The translations under genes and the position numbers were made by a program. This document shows positions 21,961 to 34,185 of a stretch of 64,000 nucleotides of DNA, one piece after another. Positions within the stretch are counted from its first letter, which is position 1. The number at the start of each line of letters is the position of its first letter. Location: NCBI GenBank assembly GCA_050084985.1, contig JBITNC010000001.1, forward strand, positions 65,286,001-65,350,000. Direction: 5' to 3'. Origin of the DNA: Nageia nagi (taxonomy: Eukaryota; Pinophyta). The notes beneath the pieces were generated by a model. It saw only the letters and a list, made by a program, of their open reading frames with translations, did no database searches and was not told the origin of the DNA.

Positions 21961-24252
21961 TTTGCACATAAAGGAAGCTTTCACTAACCTTCGAACTTAA
22001 AGTTCTGTTTGAATCAAATGTTACGCTGCATAAAATTAAAGATATGTTCACAAATGTGGACTGCATATCTCTCCAACAAGATAGACATTGCAATGTCTTC
22101 GCATGAATTATTGTCCTCGCACCACCGTGCTTTCCTCGTCTTTAATGAATTATTGTCCTCGAATCACCATCCTTTCATCTTTCTTGTCAATCCTGTGATC
22201 TAATGAAGAATGACTTGGGAAAAGTATGAAAGCTAATGAACCATGTATCTTCTGTCTTCCAATTGCTTAGCTAAATCATGTTATGGTAAATCACACTTTC
22301 TCTACTTCAAAGTTTCATTGGGGTCATATGGTATTTTGCACAAATTTGTAGAACGCTTGCATTTTAATTATATATATATTAATTAGAAAAAAAAGTAATT
22401 TGAGGTATTTTTTATATAACTTAAGGTTTTAATGGTATTTTTAAATTGTTATCATAAATCATAAAGAGATAGGTTAAAACTATTTCTTAATATCAACAAA
22501 AAAAAATTCATATGAGGAATTTAGGGAGGCACTTGGAAAGTTTTGAATTTTTGAATTTAACTTACAAAAAAAGCCAAGGGGTAGAGGAGAGGAGAGGAGA
22601 AGTAGGCCGATGCAAAGCTTTGGTGAAACAATGTATCTTGTCAAACAATTATAATGCTTTGAATTTTTTTGCAGTTTACAAAATAAATGTCTAGGGCTTA
22701 ACACCTCATAATTAATAAAGTGTGATTTCTATTATTTTTGCTATTCATTTCATTTCATGGATGTACGATAAAGTATTCTTGATGTAACTTCTCTTCTATT
22801 TCACCTCACATATGTGATTTTTGGAAATCAAATCAAGACCTACTCTTTGTTTGTCATATGAACAATCCTATTTGCTACAAGACTGAATATCCAAATAAAG
22901 AATCTTGTAAAATTTGTAAAGAAGTGATCTAAACACAACTTTTTTTCTAATAATTTTTTTAAATTAATGTATCATCTCTTGATTCCCTTTATTTATTTAT
23001 TTATTCTTTCTTTTATCTTTTCTTAAGCCAAAGTTTCATTTAAATTTGGTCTAATTAAATCCTTGAAATGATAATGCAATTCAATGAATGAGTCCAAACA
23101 TGCAGTGAATAACAAGATGTCTCCTATTTGAAAGAAAGAAATTTTTTTTATTAATGTATCACTCTTAGTGGGTTTTGAACATGGGACACTGTGAAACACA
23201 GTCACAACATGACCAACTCAACTAAAGCTAGTTTTTCTAATAAATGCATATAATACACATATTAAATATGATAAATTACACCTCGAGAATGATATCAAAG
23301 CTAGTTTGGCATATATATGTGGTTTATTTTTTATTATATTTAGTGATTTTATTATAATATTTGATATATGTTCAAATTTTTTGAATTGGTAATGGTCATT
23401 AAGATTTTTTATATGTGAATCTACTTAAGAGTAGTGGGCAAGTTAAAACACTCATAAGAGAGCCACGTTCTAATCCCTTTGTTCCTTGTATAGTTATCAC
23501 ATAGAATATTCTAAAGTTAGTTCAACCACAGTCAAACCAAGGGTGAATTTGATGGAAAATATACCCCTGTTTATGGCTTCTTAAGTTGAAGGATAAATTT
23601 CCTTGTTACTAAATAAATTGACTTCCTCAAAAGATTAAAAATCTCTTTATATATACTACTATTGCAAAGGTTAAGTGTTATCCCTCTTAATAAAATTCTA
23701 ACAATTTTTATATAAAAAGTGTAGCTAAAGAAAATTTATCAATCTTTCAATTTTGTTTTATTAAATCCTCAATTTTTAATGGTTACATTATGTTTACCTA
23801 AGAAGGTATTTATAATAAGACAAATTTTCCTTAATATAGCATAAATCTTGGATTGGTCAAAAGAGTATATAACTAATAAATACAATAGAAGATTTTTAAA
23901 TACAAATCTTGGATTGCTCAATAGAGTGTAATTTTCATTCTGATTTTGAAAAGCTATGAGAAACTTGTAGTGAGGTTGAGAAGATTTTTAGATACAATAG
24001 AAGGATTTTCTTTCTATTGGAGTTATTGTTAAATTCTCGATATTCTTAATCTGATGAGTAATAAATATGAATGGAAGAAAGAAATTTGATGTAGATTTTG
24101 AACTTGTCTACTATGAAGTAATAAATATTGACTTAAATTTCTTCATAATAATTTCATAAAATTTTGATTCTATAAATAAATATAAAAATAATGTATTAAA
24201 ACTTATCATTAAAAAAAAATTGTATGTTTTAAATCACAATTACAACGGATTT
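21961..24252. other. intergenic AT-rich DNA
   Basis: No gene recognised on either strand. A short block with 'gaattattgtcctcg' is repeated at 22105 and 22147. A purine run, 'agaggagaggagagg', lies near 22590. Short open frames look random. Confidence 0.4.
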
Positions 24253-24359
24253 CATTTTTAACGGAGGCTATTTCTTCGAATCTCCCTTCACCAAAATTCT
24301 GTCGACTTCAATAAGGAAGGTGTAGGAATAGAATACTATACACCCCAATTGCAACGGAT

Positions 24360-24690
24360 TTCATTTTTAATTTTGATGCTTTTATTCACTAGCTTTCACA
24401 CTTTTTCCAAGTCAAGTGTTTTCCAAATTGCCGTATTGATGGGGAAGGCGTAGAAAGATTGGTGGTGAAATATAGTCAAATAATTCATGTGCAATCTTTG
24501 TGGAGTTTCAAACTATCTATATTTAATGGAGTCCTGGAATCATAAAAACAAGATATAGTGTTTCCAAGTCAAGTAGAATTCACATCGATTTTCTAATGGA
24601 ATTCATAAAATATAATTTCTTTTCCGGTCAAGTTCTCTAACTCGCCGAATTGATCGGGAAGACGTGGGAAGTGGGAAGGTTGGTGGTGGC
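24360..24690 (-). promoter_or_regulatory. RLP promoter-like fragments (two, in copy A)
   Basis: The block 'attgccgtattgatgggg' plus 'aaggcgtagaaag' at 24427-24457, and a variant at 24641-24671, match sequence upstream of the RLP starts at 21688 and 34973. The region before it ('ttttaattttgatgctt', 'tagctttcac', 'gtcaagtg') also parallels 21770-21890. No RLP coding sequence follows, so these are orphaned upstream regions. Confidence 0.5.
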
Positions 24691-26471
24691 CACATACCAC
24701 ATGAAGACTTCCATGACTTTTCTTAAAAAATAGACGAGGGTGGTCTTCGAGATTTTTTCGGATTATTTTTAACCTACTGGACTGATGAATTAAAATTTAA
24801 GATTTTAAATTTAAGGAAGAGAAAAATCTCACGAAATTTAGTTTGATTCATATATATATTACAATGCTTAGAAAATATTATTATTATAATTTTTAAATTT
24901 TTGGAAGACTAATTCACTAATAAAAAATAATTAAGAATTTGTTATTGCTTTTGTATAATTTTATTAATTAAAAATAATTATTTTTAATGTTGTTATCTTT
25001 ATTTGTACAGTCAATTAAAATTGAAATGAAATTAATATAGTGATTTTCCAAAAGATCAAAATGTTTAAATCAGTATTAATAAATAATCAGAAATGATAAT
25101 ATAATTTTATTAAAAAATTTCTATAAGAACATTGCACATTAAAAATTCTTGTTTTAAAAAATTTGCATAAATAAACATTGAGATACAAAGGGTTAAGATT
25201 GAAACCATATTCTAATTTGGTGGCCTAAATAATGCTACCTAAATCAAAGTGATGCTACCTAAATCAAAGTAATCCCAAGTTAAACTAAGGAAAGCCATGT
25301 GTTTATGTGAGCTTCCTCACAAAAGACTTCCATGACTTTTCTCTAAACCAAACATGCAACCTGTGCTTTCTCATTTGACATCTCAACTTCTCTAACATCC
25401 AACAGTGCAGAGATATATACATATATATGAATTTTGTAGAATTTGTGAAGATTTGAAGTCCAGATTTTGTAAATTAAAAAGAAAATTATTTTTAAAATTC
25501 TGTTTATGTAGAATTACCATTTTTATAGCTTAGATATTTCTTTTGTGACTCTGCGAAGCATTGTTGTTGATCATCCAGATAAAGCAGTCCATTGTTGATT
25601 CGTTTAAATATCTTCTATATTCTACCTCTTTTCTTTCATATTCTGCAATTCACCAATAAAGACGCAACTTTGCATTAAAACTTTAGCTAATTATTTTTTG
25701 CATTCTTGTGTAATTATTTTTTGGTGTCTTGTGTGTGTAGTGGATGTGTTGAATCACCAAAGTTTTTAATGCATATTGCAATTTTTACATCAATTTCATT
25801 GTAATGCAGCAAAACAAGAGCTATCAATGTTATTTTGCTTACATTTAATGATTGAATCTGGTTCAGGCTTGAATCTCTCACTGCTACCATTTTTGTTACC
25901 ATGATCATAAGAAGAATCTTTGCCACGATTTTTTGGAATTCATCACACTTTCACTACTTGCTATGTATACTTCAAGCCTAGTGCAACATTATGGTCCATG
26001 AAATTTGGCTATGGTTTGAATCGCTCTTCCAATTTTTTTGGATGTTTATTTAATTTGTTATGAATTCATGTTGAACCATAAAGTCATGTTTAGCTTTCAA
26101 GGTTGGATTCTAGTTAGCAATCTAAGTGCAAAATTTTCAAGCTTTAGAGAAAGAGGAATTTCAATTGATACTTATCACAATTTTATTAACTGTATATTAA
26201 TTTTCACTCCATGTTGTGATGTACAATAGAGACCAACTATGTGATTATATTGTTCTTACAATAGAGAATAAAGTGAGCTTTCTAGCAAAGGTTAAAATTA
26301 AATGTTAAAAATTATTCCATCATATCAGTCACAAGAAGGATGGATTGTTTCATTTCGAATTCTTGGGTATGTCACCTAATAACTTAAGTCTTTTTATGAA
26401 TATCTTGAATGGTTTTTAGCTTCATAAAATCTAGTTGAACTTGATGAAAGGGATTTTTTCTTTGAGTAAAA

Positions 26472-26723
26472 TTATGTAATAAATATATAATTTATAAGCG
26501 ATGAATATACTAAAAACAACTCTTCAAGTCTTGAGTAATTCCTTTCTTGAAGCTCACTAGAGCCTCCCAAGATATCCCAACTTGTAGGTTTTAACCATGA
26601 ATACAGTAAAAGAAGCACAATGTATAAAATGGGTGCACCAACTAAAACAAAAGAAGATTGTTGAGAAGAAGGTGAAACTATCTGAAATATTTTTTCAAGT
26701 TGCTCTTTGCTTGTCAGATTCAA
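26472..26723 (-). other. unidentified 83-codon open frame, copy A
   Basis: Starts MNLTSKEQLEKIF and has a hydrophobic stretch, VLVGAPILYIVLLLLYSW, that would span a membrane. Copy B (39940-40191) gives exactly the same protein, while copy C has an extra A and is shifted. I do not recognise it. The identity fits recent duplication as well as constraint, and no neighbour suggests a role. Probably a chance frame. Confidence 0.15.
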
Positions 26724-26729
26724 TAGCTA

Positions 26730-28930
26730 TCATGGCCAAAGGGAATATATATCTCATAATCTCTTACCATTTTATATTTAGAAAAAACATGTTTCCATGG
26801 ATCTCGACACTGATTTGTTGTTTGTATGAAATCATGACGAGAATAATAGTCTTCACAATTTTCCACTTTCTCATAGATGTAGCAATCTTTTTCATTACTC
26901 CAATATTTGATAGTGTATTTTTCTCAATACATTTTGGCTCAATAAGGATCTCTATTTCTAAAATGCTCCAACTTATCCTTCTTTTTATGTTTTGAAACCA
27001 AAGTTGATTGATTTTAGCATTTTAATATTTGGATTATGATTGATATTCAGTTGCAAAAACCCAAGAGATGATGTTTTCATTGATTGTTTGCGTACTTACA
27101 TAAAATCAAGGAGCTAATCATCTATGTCCATAAATATCTTTATCTTATATGTCATTTTGTGAAAGCAATCTAGTAAACCTCCTAAAACTTGGCTCTGTAT
27201 GAATCAAGCAATGTAAATTCCTATCCATGATAATACCTCAAAAAAATATGATGATTCATACTGCAGTAAACAAAGCAATAAATTAGACTTATAAACAAAG
27301 AAGCTCAACCTCTAACAAAATAACAAGAATTGTAAACAATGAAAGTAACGATTTGTTACAAACAATAAGATGAAAATTAATTCTTCAACTATTTACTCAA
27401 GAAGATATACCATCACAAATAAATGCATTTGAATATGCATGCTTGATGCTAATCATAAATTTATTTCCATGTAGTAAATTTAAGCATTCTTGTAAATGCA
27501 CCCATTTCAAAATATCTTAAGTAATCAGAAGTGATACTAAGAAGAAAATATGAATACATGATAGGTCATCAATATTTACCTCATGTAAACATGTGATTGC
27601 TGATAGTTTAGTTATACTACTATAATTTTATATTATTAATAAAGAAAATAATTTCAAAGTGACTAATATTTGAGATTGTTATCATGCTTTTTGCCATGCC
27701 CATTTTATGTACCATGATGTTTAGAACAAACATGAATTATTTGGATGATAAAAGAGTTGAAAGATTCTAATTATAAAGGTCTCAAACATGCTTTGTAAAG
27801 GATCAAATCCCCCTTATTATGATATGAGGTAGCTAGTTGAGGAAAAGGTCAAACGAAAAAAACATTTGAGTCTAATACAAAGTATTCAATTTGTTATTTA
27901 CTCATTTGCATACAAAAATCCAAAACAAAGGATGAAAATTAGGTAATATCACCATAGTCTTGATTCAAGCATAAGCATTACCTATGGACTGCTGTTAGGT
28001 TCTACAACAACCACATATAGAAGCTGTGGTAGATTATAAAGAAGAAGATCCAAGATTACTAGTGATGTCAAATTAAATATTAGAAAGAGAAGCAAAGGAA
28101 ATAATAGAGACAACTAAAGCTATATCAAATGAAGTCAAGGATCTAAATAAACTCTCAACAAGCCACATCATTTAAAAATAAAGTAAAATACTTTAATTCC
28201 AATCCTCATTGCATGCATCTACATGAATAAAACAAAATGAAATTAATAAATACATTACTCATTTTTCAAACCCTAAAATGCATCATTTTAATTACCTAAA
28301 AAATTTCTCTAACTATAAATTATGAATGCTATAACATGTATTCCAAATCGAACAACTATTGAACCCTAGATTCAAACTTCTTTACATTTATACAAAGTTA
28401 AAAAAACAAATTTAGAAAAACATGCATAAACTAGAATGACTTCCTAATAATAAAACTATACTCTAAAATTCTACCATAGAAGAAAAAGATTTAAGAACTA
28501 AGGACCACTTATGAATTAAAATAAATAAATACAAGAACTAATGATTGTATTACAAGTTTACAACACCAAATAAAGAAAAAAGAGAATTATCAAAATAAAG
28601 TATTGTATTAAATTGAAGGAAATACTGTAATCGAAAGCGCATAGAAATTAATCTATTGAGGCTCAAATATTATATTTAATTATTCGTATATTCAGATCTA
28701 GAAAAAACTTACAAAATCATTTAAAATGTAAAGAGTTTAAAAGCTAAAAAGTTGTTATATGAGAATTAGCATAAAAACTAACCGAACCACTATAGAAGAA
28801 AAACCACAAAATTGACTAAAATACTACAAAATCTTTACATCAAATGGTATGTTAACATATAGAAAATCAAATTTTATTCTAATTTTAATATCCTCCCTAA
28901 ATAATCTAATTTGGAAGAAAATTCTCAATC
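26730..28930. other. AT-rich part of copy A without recognised genes
   Basis: Nothing I can name on either strand; sequence is shared with copies B (to about 28470) and C. It lies directly downstream, in element sense, of the Tork RNase H end, so part of it could be that element's 3' LTR, but no second LTR exists to test this. A possible polypurine tract, GAAGGAGGA on the minus strand, is near 28940. Confidence 0.35.
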
Positions 28931-28959
28931 CTCCTTCAAATATAATTTTGGAGAAAATG

Positions 28960-30270
28960 TTTCATTCTCAAAAGGGCCTTCAACATGGTAAATTCTTCCT
29001 CCTTCAATGGTTTTGTCAAGATGTATACCACTTAATCTTTAGAATTTCAATAAGAAAGTTTTATCTTTTATCTAGGACCAATTCTTTGATGAAATGAAAT
29101 CTAATATCGATGTGCTTGGGCCCTTGAAGAACATGATTTTTGAAAAGTATAATGGCTAATTGGTTATCAAAGAAAATAGTGATTGTGTCCCTTTAAGGTT
29201 GAATCATTTCTCCATGCATCCTTCATAGCCAAATAACTTAGCAATCAGTTGAAGTTGTTGCTACATATTTAGCTTTTGTAGTAGATAATCCAATAATACT
29301 TTATATTTTTATGATCACAGCACCTGAACCAAGATTAAATACATATCCTAAAGTACTTTTACTATCATATATATCTCATGCCCAATCACTATCTATATAA
29401 TCACTTAACTACAAAGCATTCTTCTTAGCATTAAAAATTCCATGATTATCCCTTGCATATATCTAAGCATTCTTTTACCTTCCTAAAAATGTATATCAAT
29501 AGGATTCTCCATGAACCTACTTATCAAGCTTACAGCATAAGTGATATATGGCCTCATTGAAGTTAAAATTGCTAATTTTCAATTTTTCATCTTGAACCTT
29601 TTTAAGATATCATTTGCGTACTTCTCTTAAGAAATAAAAATACCATCACTATTTTGAGTTACTTCAATACCAAGATAATAACACATCAAACCAAGATCAA
29701 TCATTTCAAATTCAATTTTCATTTCCCTAGAAAATTATATAAGCATGAGTTCATTGTTTCCAATGTAAATCAAATCATAAAAATAATTGCAAACTATCAT
29801 AACATCTCCTTTTTTATTTTGTTTTATGCATAAAGTATGCTCATATGGATATTTTTCAAAACTATTTTGTAAAAAATATGATTCAATCCTACCATACCAA
29901 ACTCTAGGTGCCTCCTTTAAACCATACAAAGTTTCTTTAGTTTGACCACTTTACTTTATCATCTTCTTTCTCAAAATTGGGTGGTTGCTCTATGTAGATG
30001 TCTTCCTCCAGTACACCATTCAAAAAGGTTGATTTGACATCCATCTCAAAGAGTTTCTAACCCTTTTATGTTGCAAGGGCTAAAACCATGTGAATAGTAT
30101 CCATTTTAATAATAAGTACAAAAACTTCATTATAATTTATACTTGATTTTTGCTTCTAGCCTTTTACTACCAACTCGGCCTTGTATTTATTTACTTCACT
30201 TTACTCATTGTACTTTGTTTTATAGAACCACTTCACTCCAATTAGTTTTTTGTGCTATGGAAGATCTATC
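28960..30270 (-). pseudogene. Tork-type RT and RNase H (copy A)
   Basis: RT begins near 30260 (YKTKYNE), passes LFEMDVKSTFLNGVLEED with its catalytic Asp near 30040, then MYGLKEAPRVWYGRIESYFL at 29929. The core YVDD box reads NYFYDLIYIGNN: the first Asp is Tyr, so no polymerase. [15 protein letters not shown] and the SRFMENPIDIHF region follow. RNase H ends with GPKHIDIRFHFI and IKELVLDKR near 29100. Several stops and shifts. Confidence 0.8.
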
Positions 30271-31099
30271 AACTCCCAAGTTTAATTTCTATTCTATAGC
30301 TATAATTTGTTCATGCATAGCTTTAATCTATTTATCATCATTTATTACATCTTCAAATATAACAAGATCACATTCACACAAAAAATGCAAAGTGAGAATC
30401 TTCACTTTACCACTATTATTTCTTGATATATGTCATACAAGCTCCTTTCTATTACCTTCTTGGTGGAGATGTTATGGAAGAAAGGTTTCTTCCTGATGAA
30501 GAAGGGCTTGTTCTTAGTGTTGATGGTCAAATGCTTCTGTTGTTAGCTCCATAATTACCAACCAAATTTTATTGTTGGCTAACTATTTCATCTTCAATGT
30601 TGACTTGATAGTTTCCTTTCAAATTCCAACACCATCTTGGTCTTCAAGAAACTTAACATCTCTACTTATCATCAACTTTTGTATTTCTAGATGGTATAAT
30701 CTGTATGCCTTTGATTCTTCATTGTAGCCAACAAAAATAGACCTCCCTTGCTAATCATTAATTTTTTTAAGTGTATCTAGAATATGAGAATAAGCAATGT
30801 TGCCAAAAATTTGAAAATATCCTACATGTTGTTTGTATCATCCCCATGCTTCTTATGGTTTCATTCCCCAAACTATCATTGTAGGAGACCTATTAAAAAT
30901 ATAACCTACACAACAAACTACCTCCTTCCCAAAAATATTTAGGTAAATTATTAGGTTTAAGCATAAGTTTCTTACCATATCTAAAATACTTATGTTCTTC
31001 CTCTTAGTTATGCCATTTTGTTGAGGAGTGTACCTAGTTATTAACTACCTTTTTATGCTAGTCTTGATATAAATTTTTTGAAATTCATGTGAGATGTAC

Positions 31100-31800
31100 T
31101 CTCCACCTCTATCATTCCTTATGATTTTAATGAAATACCACTTTTTTTTTCAACTAACTCTTTAAATTCTCTAAATTTTTAGAAAGTATCATATTTGCTT
31201 TCAATGGATAAACCCAAAGTTTTCTACTGTAATCATCAATAAATGTCAAGAAATATTTCATACCAGACAACGAAGTGACTTTAAATGTTCCACATAAATA
31301 TAAATGTATTAGCTCCAATGGCATTGAAGCTCTCAAGACTTACCTTCTACAAAATGTTCTTTATGGTATTTTCAAATAATTCATCCCTCACATTCTACGT
31401 CTAGCCTTTGAATGAGAGATAAATTTACTACTATGTTCTTTTTATGCAAAAAGATTCAGTCTTCCAAAATTCAAATGACCAAATCTAAGATGCCACAACC
31501 ACTTTGTATCTTTTACTATAGTATTGAAACTTAAATGCAAACTCTTTTCAATGCTAAGAGGAAACATCTTATTAGCATTATGGGATTTTTTGCTATCAAC
31601 TTGTTCTTCCTATCTGAAATAAAGCATGTAAAATTATGAAATAATATAGTATGGCCATTTTGTAGAAGTTGAGCTACACTTATCAAGTTATGCTTTAAAC
31701 TAGGTACATGAAACACATCACCTTGGTTTGATTTGAGTAATATCCTCCCTTTCCCTATGATCAATGCACTTGCATTATTACCCATTTTCATTTCAATGTG
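31100..31800 (-). pseudogene. Tork-type pre-integrase and integrase (copy A)
   Basis: MKMGNNASALIIGKGRILL and DVFHVPSLKHNLISVAQLL are the stretch after the protease active site; the DSG motif itself is absent because sequence between EEINK and DKGV (near 31840) is missing. Integrase starts with PLELIHLYLCGTF, where the first catalytic Asp (usually HTDLCG) is Tyr, then KYFLTFIDDYSRKLWVYPLK. Down to about 30600 the C-terminal part FVGYNEESKAYRLY and LMISRDVKF can be followed in broken frames. Confidence 0.8.
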
Positions 31801-31919
31801 ATAGACTTATCTAAATACTAAAACACCTTTATCTTTATTTATTTCTTCATGTGTACTACATGTAAACACATAATCCTCCACCTCTTCACCTTCCTTTGTA
31901 TATTGAGTTGTCTGCTTTC

Positions 31920-32412
31920 ACCTGGTATCATTTTTCTACATTCAAATGTAAGATTTCCATATTTCTGATAATAATAGTGTTGAACAAATAATCTATCATA
32001 CCTTTGAAAGCCTCTACCTTTTTGTTGAGAGTTTCTTGTGTGGATTTATTTAATCGATGCTCATGACTGTACAAAGAACCTATTAGTTCATCTATAGATA
32101 AAGTTGTTAAATCTTTTGCTTCTTCAATGGCTATAACTGCAATATCATATTTTTGAAGCAAACATCTTAAAATCTTTTCTAAATTTTTTTGATTGCTTAT
32201 AACTTCACCATTTCTTTCATCTGATTAATTAAACTCATTGTATGAGTAAAAAAATCCCCTAAATTTTATGATTCTAACATTTGTAATATCTCAAAATCTC
32301 TTCTAAATTGTAGACAAAATGTCCTTACTCTATCTCTACCTTGAATTTATTGTGAAAGGAGATCCAAAGCTTCTTTTGCCTTTGAAGTGGTTGTAACTCT
32401 TAGAAGGAGTTT
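31920..32412 (-). pseudogene. Tork-type gag, 5'-truncated (copy A)
   Basis: Starts abruptly at VTTTSKAKEALDLLSQ, which is inside the UBN2-type Gag core (normally preceded by about 80 residues). EEAKDLTTLSIDELIGSLYS and HEHRLNKSTQETLNKK are diagnostic of Tork/Tnt1-type Gag. At about 31925-31985 a shifted frame reads KYGNLTFECRKM, the second half of a CCHC knuckle. Two further stops lie near the truncated start. Confidence 0.8.
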
Positions 32413-32450
32413 CTCATTCTACCCCATCCAAAATGAGAGAGATTGTTCCA
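32413..32450 (-). pseudogene. 3' tail of an RLP gene, cut by the gap
   Basis: Minus strand reads WNNLSHFGWGRMRNSF and stop, matching the tail of the RLP gene at 49790 (GGTISLI.GWGRMRNSF) with one T fewer. The rest of this gene copy would lie in the N gap. It directly adjoins the truncated Tork gag. Confidence 0.7.
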
Positions 32451-32550
32451 NNNNNNNNNNNNNNNNNNNNNNNNNNNNNNNNNNNNNNNNNNNNNNNNNN
32501 NNNNNNNNNNNNNNNNNNNNNNNNNNNNNNNNNNNNNNNNNNNNNNNNNN
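32451..32550. other. assembly gap of 100 N
   Basis: Exactly 100 N between an RLP 3' tail and an inverted copia leader fragment. By comparison with copy C, several kilobases of RLP gene could be missing. Confidence 0.99.
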
Positions 32551-32725
32551 CCAGTTCCCCTTGGGTAGCAATATACTCTCACAAGGAGAAGTACTAGCTA
32601 TTTTCCAAGGTTGGATCCAATGTTTATTGGATCAACTAAATTATTAATCTTGAATAGGTTTCAAGTTGTTCTCCTAGGTTATCAGGATAATCCTTAAATG
32701 GACATGTAAGTATGTAGGCTCTTGG
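32551..32725 (-). mobile_element. inverted leader fragment of the first copia family
   Basis: The reverse complement matches the leader blocks at 2260-2440 and 7430-7600: 'ggattatcctgataaccta', then 'ggagaacaacttgaaa', then 'ggaaaatagctagtact'. It is inverted with respect to the LTR that follows at 32951. Confidence 0.75.
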
Positions 32726-32950
32726 AGACTCTTCATGACTTTTAGTTGGATGAGTACTTCATGTACATTGAAATTGGTTATGGTTAATGATTGTATTTGG
32801 CAAAGTAGTGAGTCTCAAACTAGATCTTTCTTACTTCACAAATATGTAAAAAGTTCTCATCTCTGTTGTATCTATTTGGAGGAGAACTCTCTTACTTTCT
32901 CTTCTTCTTCTCTCTTACTCTCTCTATCCCAATATTGCATTAAGGGGGAG
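32726..32950 (+). other. 3' end of a first-family copia element
   Basis: From about 32795 this is nearly the same as 10633-10771: 'tttggcaaagtagtgagtct', the pyrimidine run and the polypurine tract 'taaggggga' just before 32951. No coding motif is kept. Confidence 0.7.
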
Positions 32951-33438
32951 TGTTGGAATGCATAATGCATTATTATAAATGTTGTATTAAATTTTTTATG
33001 CAACTTCACTAATACTTTAGGGTATAATTTGATACCTTAAGTATTTTAGTGAATATAATAATGTAACTTGTCCCACACTCCATGTCATGAGCATGCCCCT
33101 TGGGTCAAAGGATGTGCATGTCATGCTTAAGTAATCCAAAGAGTGATTTTGGCCTATAAATAGAAGGCTCCCTCTTTGTAATTACACAACAAAGTGTGGA
33201 GTAAAATTATGCTATAGGATAGAAGTGTAGGAGTTGAGATTATGAGGATTATAAGAGAGTTGTATTTGTGATTGAAGTAAAGATCTAGTTAGTGGATGTA
33301 TTCCTAGTTGGAGGAACCACTTTACATCTTGAGTTACTTTGTGAGATTGTCTTATTTGTAAAATTGTTGGATGTGAATTTGAAAGCTTTCATATGATCTT
33401 GGTAGTTTAGGATTATTCTTGTTATAGTTCAATTCTTT
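32951..33438 (+). repeat. copia 3' LTR, first family
   Basis: Starts TGTTGGAATG after the polypurine tract and parallels 10772-11270 to its end, about 488 bp. A TATA box lies in 'ggcctataaatagaagg' at 33151-33167. The right end is where similarity to the other LTR stops. Confidence 0.85.
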
Positions 33439-33915
33439 TAGTATTTAGCTGGAAGATCTAGTAACTTACGTAATGTATTGACTATCATAAACTACTTGAA
33501 CTAAAAATTATGAATTTATGTTTTTCATTAGCATCATTCATGTATTGTTCGTTGTATTATTTTTGTATGTCATTATATGAATTATTATGGCTAAAATTAT
33601 TCTTGTTGAGATGTTAATTCTAATCTTTAGAAAGAATACAAATTACTATTTCTAGTTGGTTTCATATTATATAGTTTCTAAAGAATTATATTTTACTTAT
33701 GAAATGACATGCTAATTTTGTTTCAATAGTTTCTAAGGAATTATAATTTATGTATGAAACTAGCAAACAATATTTGTTGATAAAGTTCAAACTAATCAAA
33801 TATGTGATAGTGATCTCATAATCTTATGTGTTTGGTATGCATGCATGGTAATGATTATTTTTATTTGTTTCCTTTCATAAATTATTTATATAATGTGTTA
33901 TTATTTTTTCTTTAA
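33439..33915. other. AT-rich spacer
   Basis: No gene recognised. Two stretches around 'gtttctaa(a/g)gaattata' near 33676 and 33728 form a short direct repeat. Confidence 0.4.
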
Positions 33916-34185
33916 TGCATTGATAAAATCAAAGAAGGGGAAAATTTTAATGTATTGGATCCATTTGATGGTGATGTTGTGGGCATTGGAAGAATTCACT
34001 TGCTATCAATTGTACATGGAGTCAACTTGAAAGGAATAAGAGATGCAAATGTAAACATTTTAAAGGTTACAAGTAATGTGCCCCTTGCTTATGAGGAAAA
34101 ACTAGATGGAGCTACTTGCCTAAAAGAGAAAGAAAGAACCTTCACACAATGGCCACTAAAGTATTTGCAAAAAATGATTGCGTAG
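33916..34185 (+). pseudogene. DUF8039-like domain fragment
   Basis: Open from after a stop at 33913 to TAG at 34185: GENFNVLDPFDGDVVGIGRI, then VHGVNLKGIRDANVNILKV, and near the end EEKLDGATCLKEK and FTQWPLKYLQKM. The sequence order (VG.G.., HGV, a V.V strand, LP.., a Thr/Leu-rich loop, then WP..L) resembles the plant DUF8039 domain, often found with CACTA-transposon or Ulp1-type proteins. There is no ATG at the start, so it looks like a last exon or a fragment; a splice acceptor could lie near 33930. Codon choice is balanced and free of stops, unlike its surroundings. Function of the domain is unknown. Confidence 0.4.

Larger units (their letters stand above)
28935..32412 (-). mobile_element. 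Tork/Tnt1-type copia element, copy A
   Basis: Reverse-strand Ty1/copia element of a second family, 5'-truncated inside gag. Order: gag, decayed zinc knuckle, pre-integrase, integrase, RT, RNase H. The 5' break joins the 3' tail of an RLP gene (32413-32450). The same element with the same break is in copy C. Many stops, a protease deletion and two catalytic Asp changes make it dead. No LTR is recognised. Confidence 0.85.
24253..32450. repeat. segmental duplication copy A
   Basis: From 24253 this stretch matches copy B (37788-41955) and from about 24685 copy C (41956-49800), nearly base for base with small indels. It runs from an RLP-promoter-like piece, through about 4 kb of unrecognised AT-rich DNA, into a reverse-strand Tork-type copia element and the last 40 bases of an RLP gene, where the N gap begins. 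Landmarks shared by all three: the 'tgctacctaaatcaaag' double (25228-25268) and an 83-codon reverse frame at 26472. Confidence 0.9.

Noticed and set aside
25690-25930. Possible zinc-knuckle region of a Gag on the minus strand in the duplicated segment
   Set aside because: A frame with KNRGKDSSYDHGNKNG looks like a Gag linker, but no CCHC pattern can be built in any of the three copies.
28932-28950. 3' LTR start of the Tork element at 'TGAGAATTTTC' after GAAGGAGGAT
   Set aside because: A purine run and a TG are present, but there is no second LTR, primer site or target duplication, so I did not annotate an LTR.
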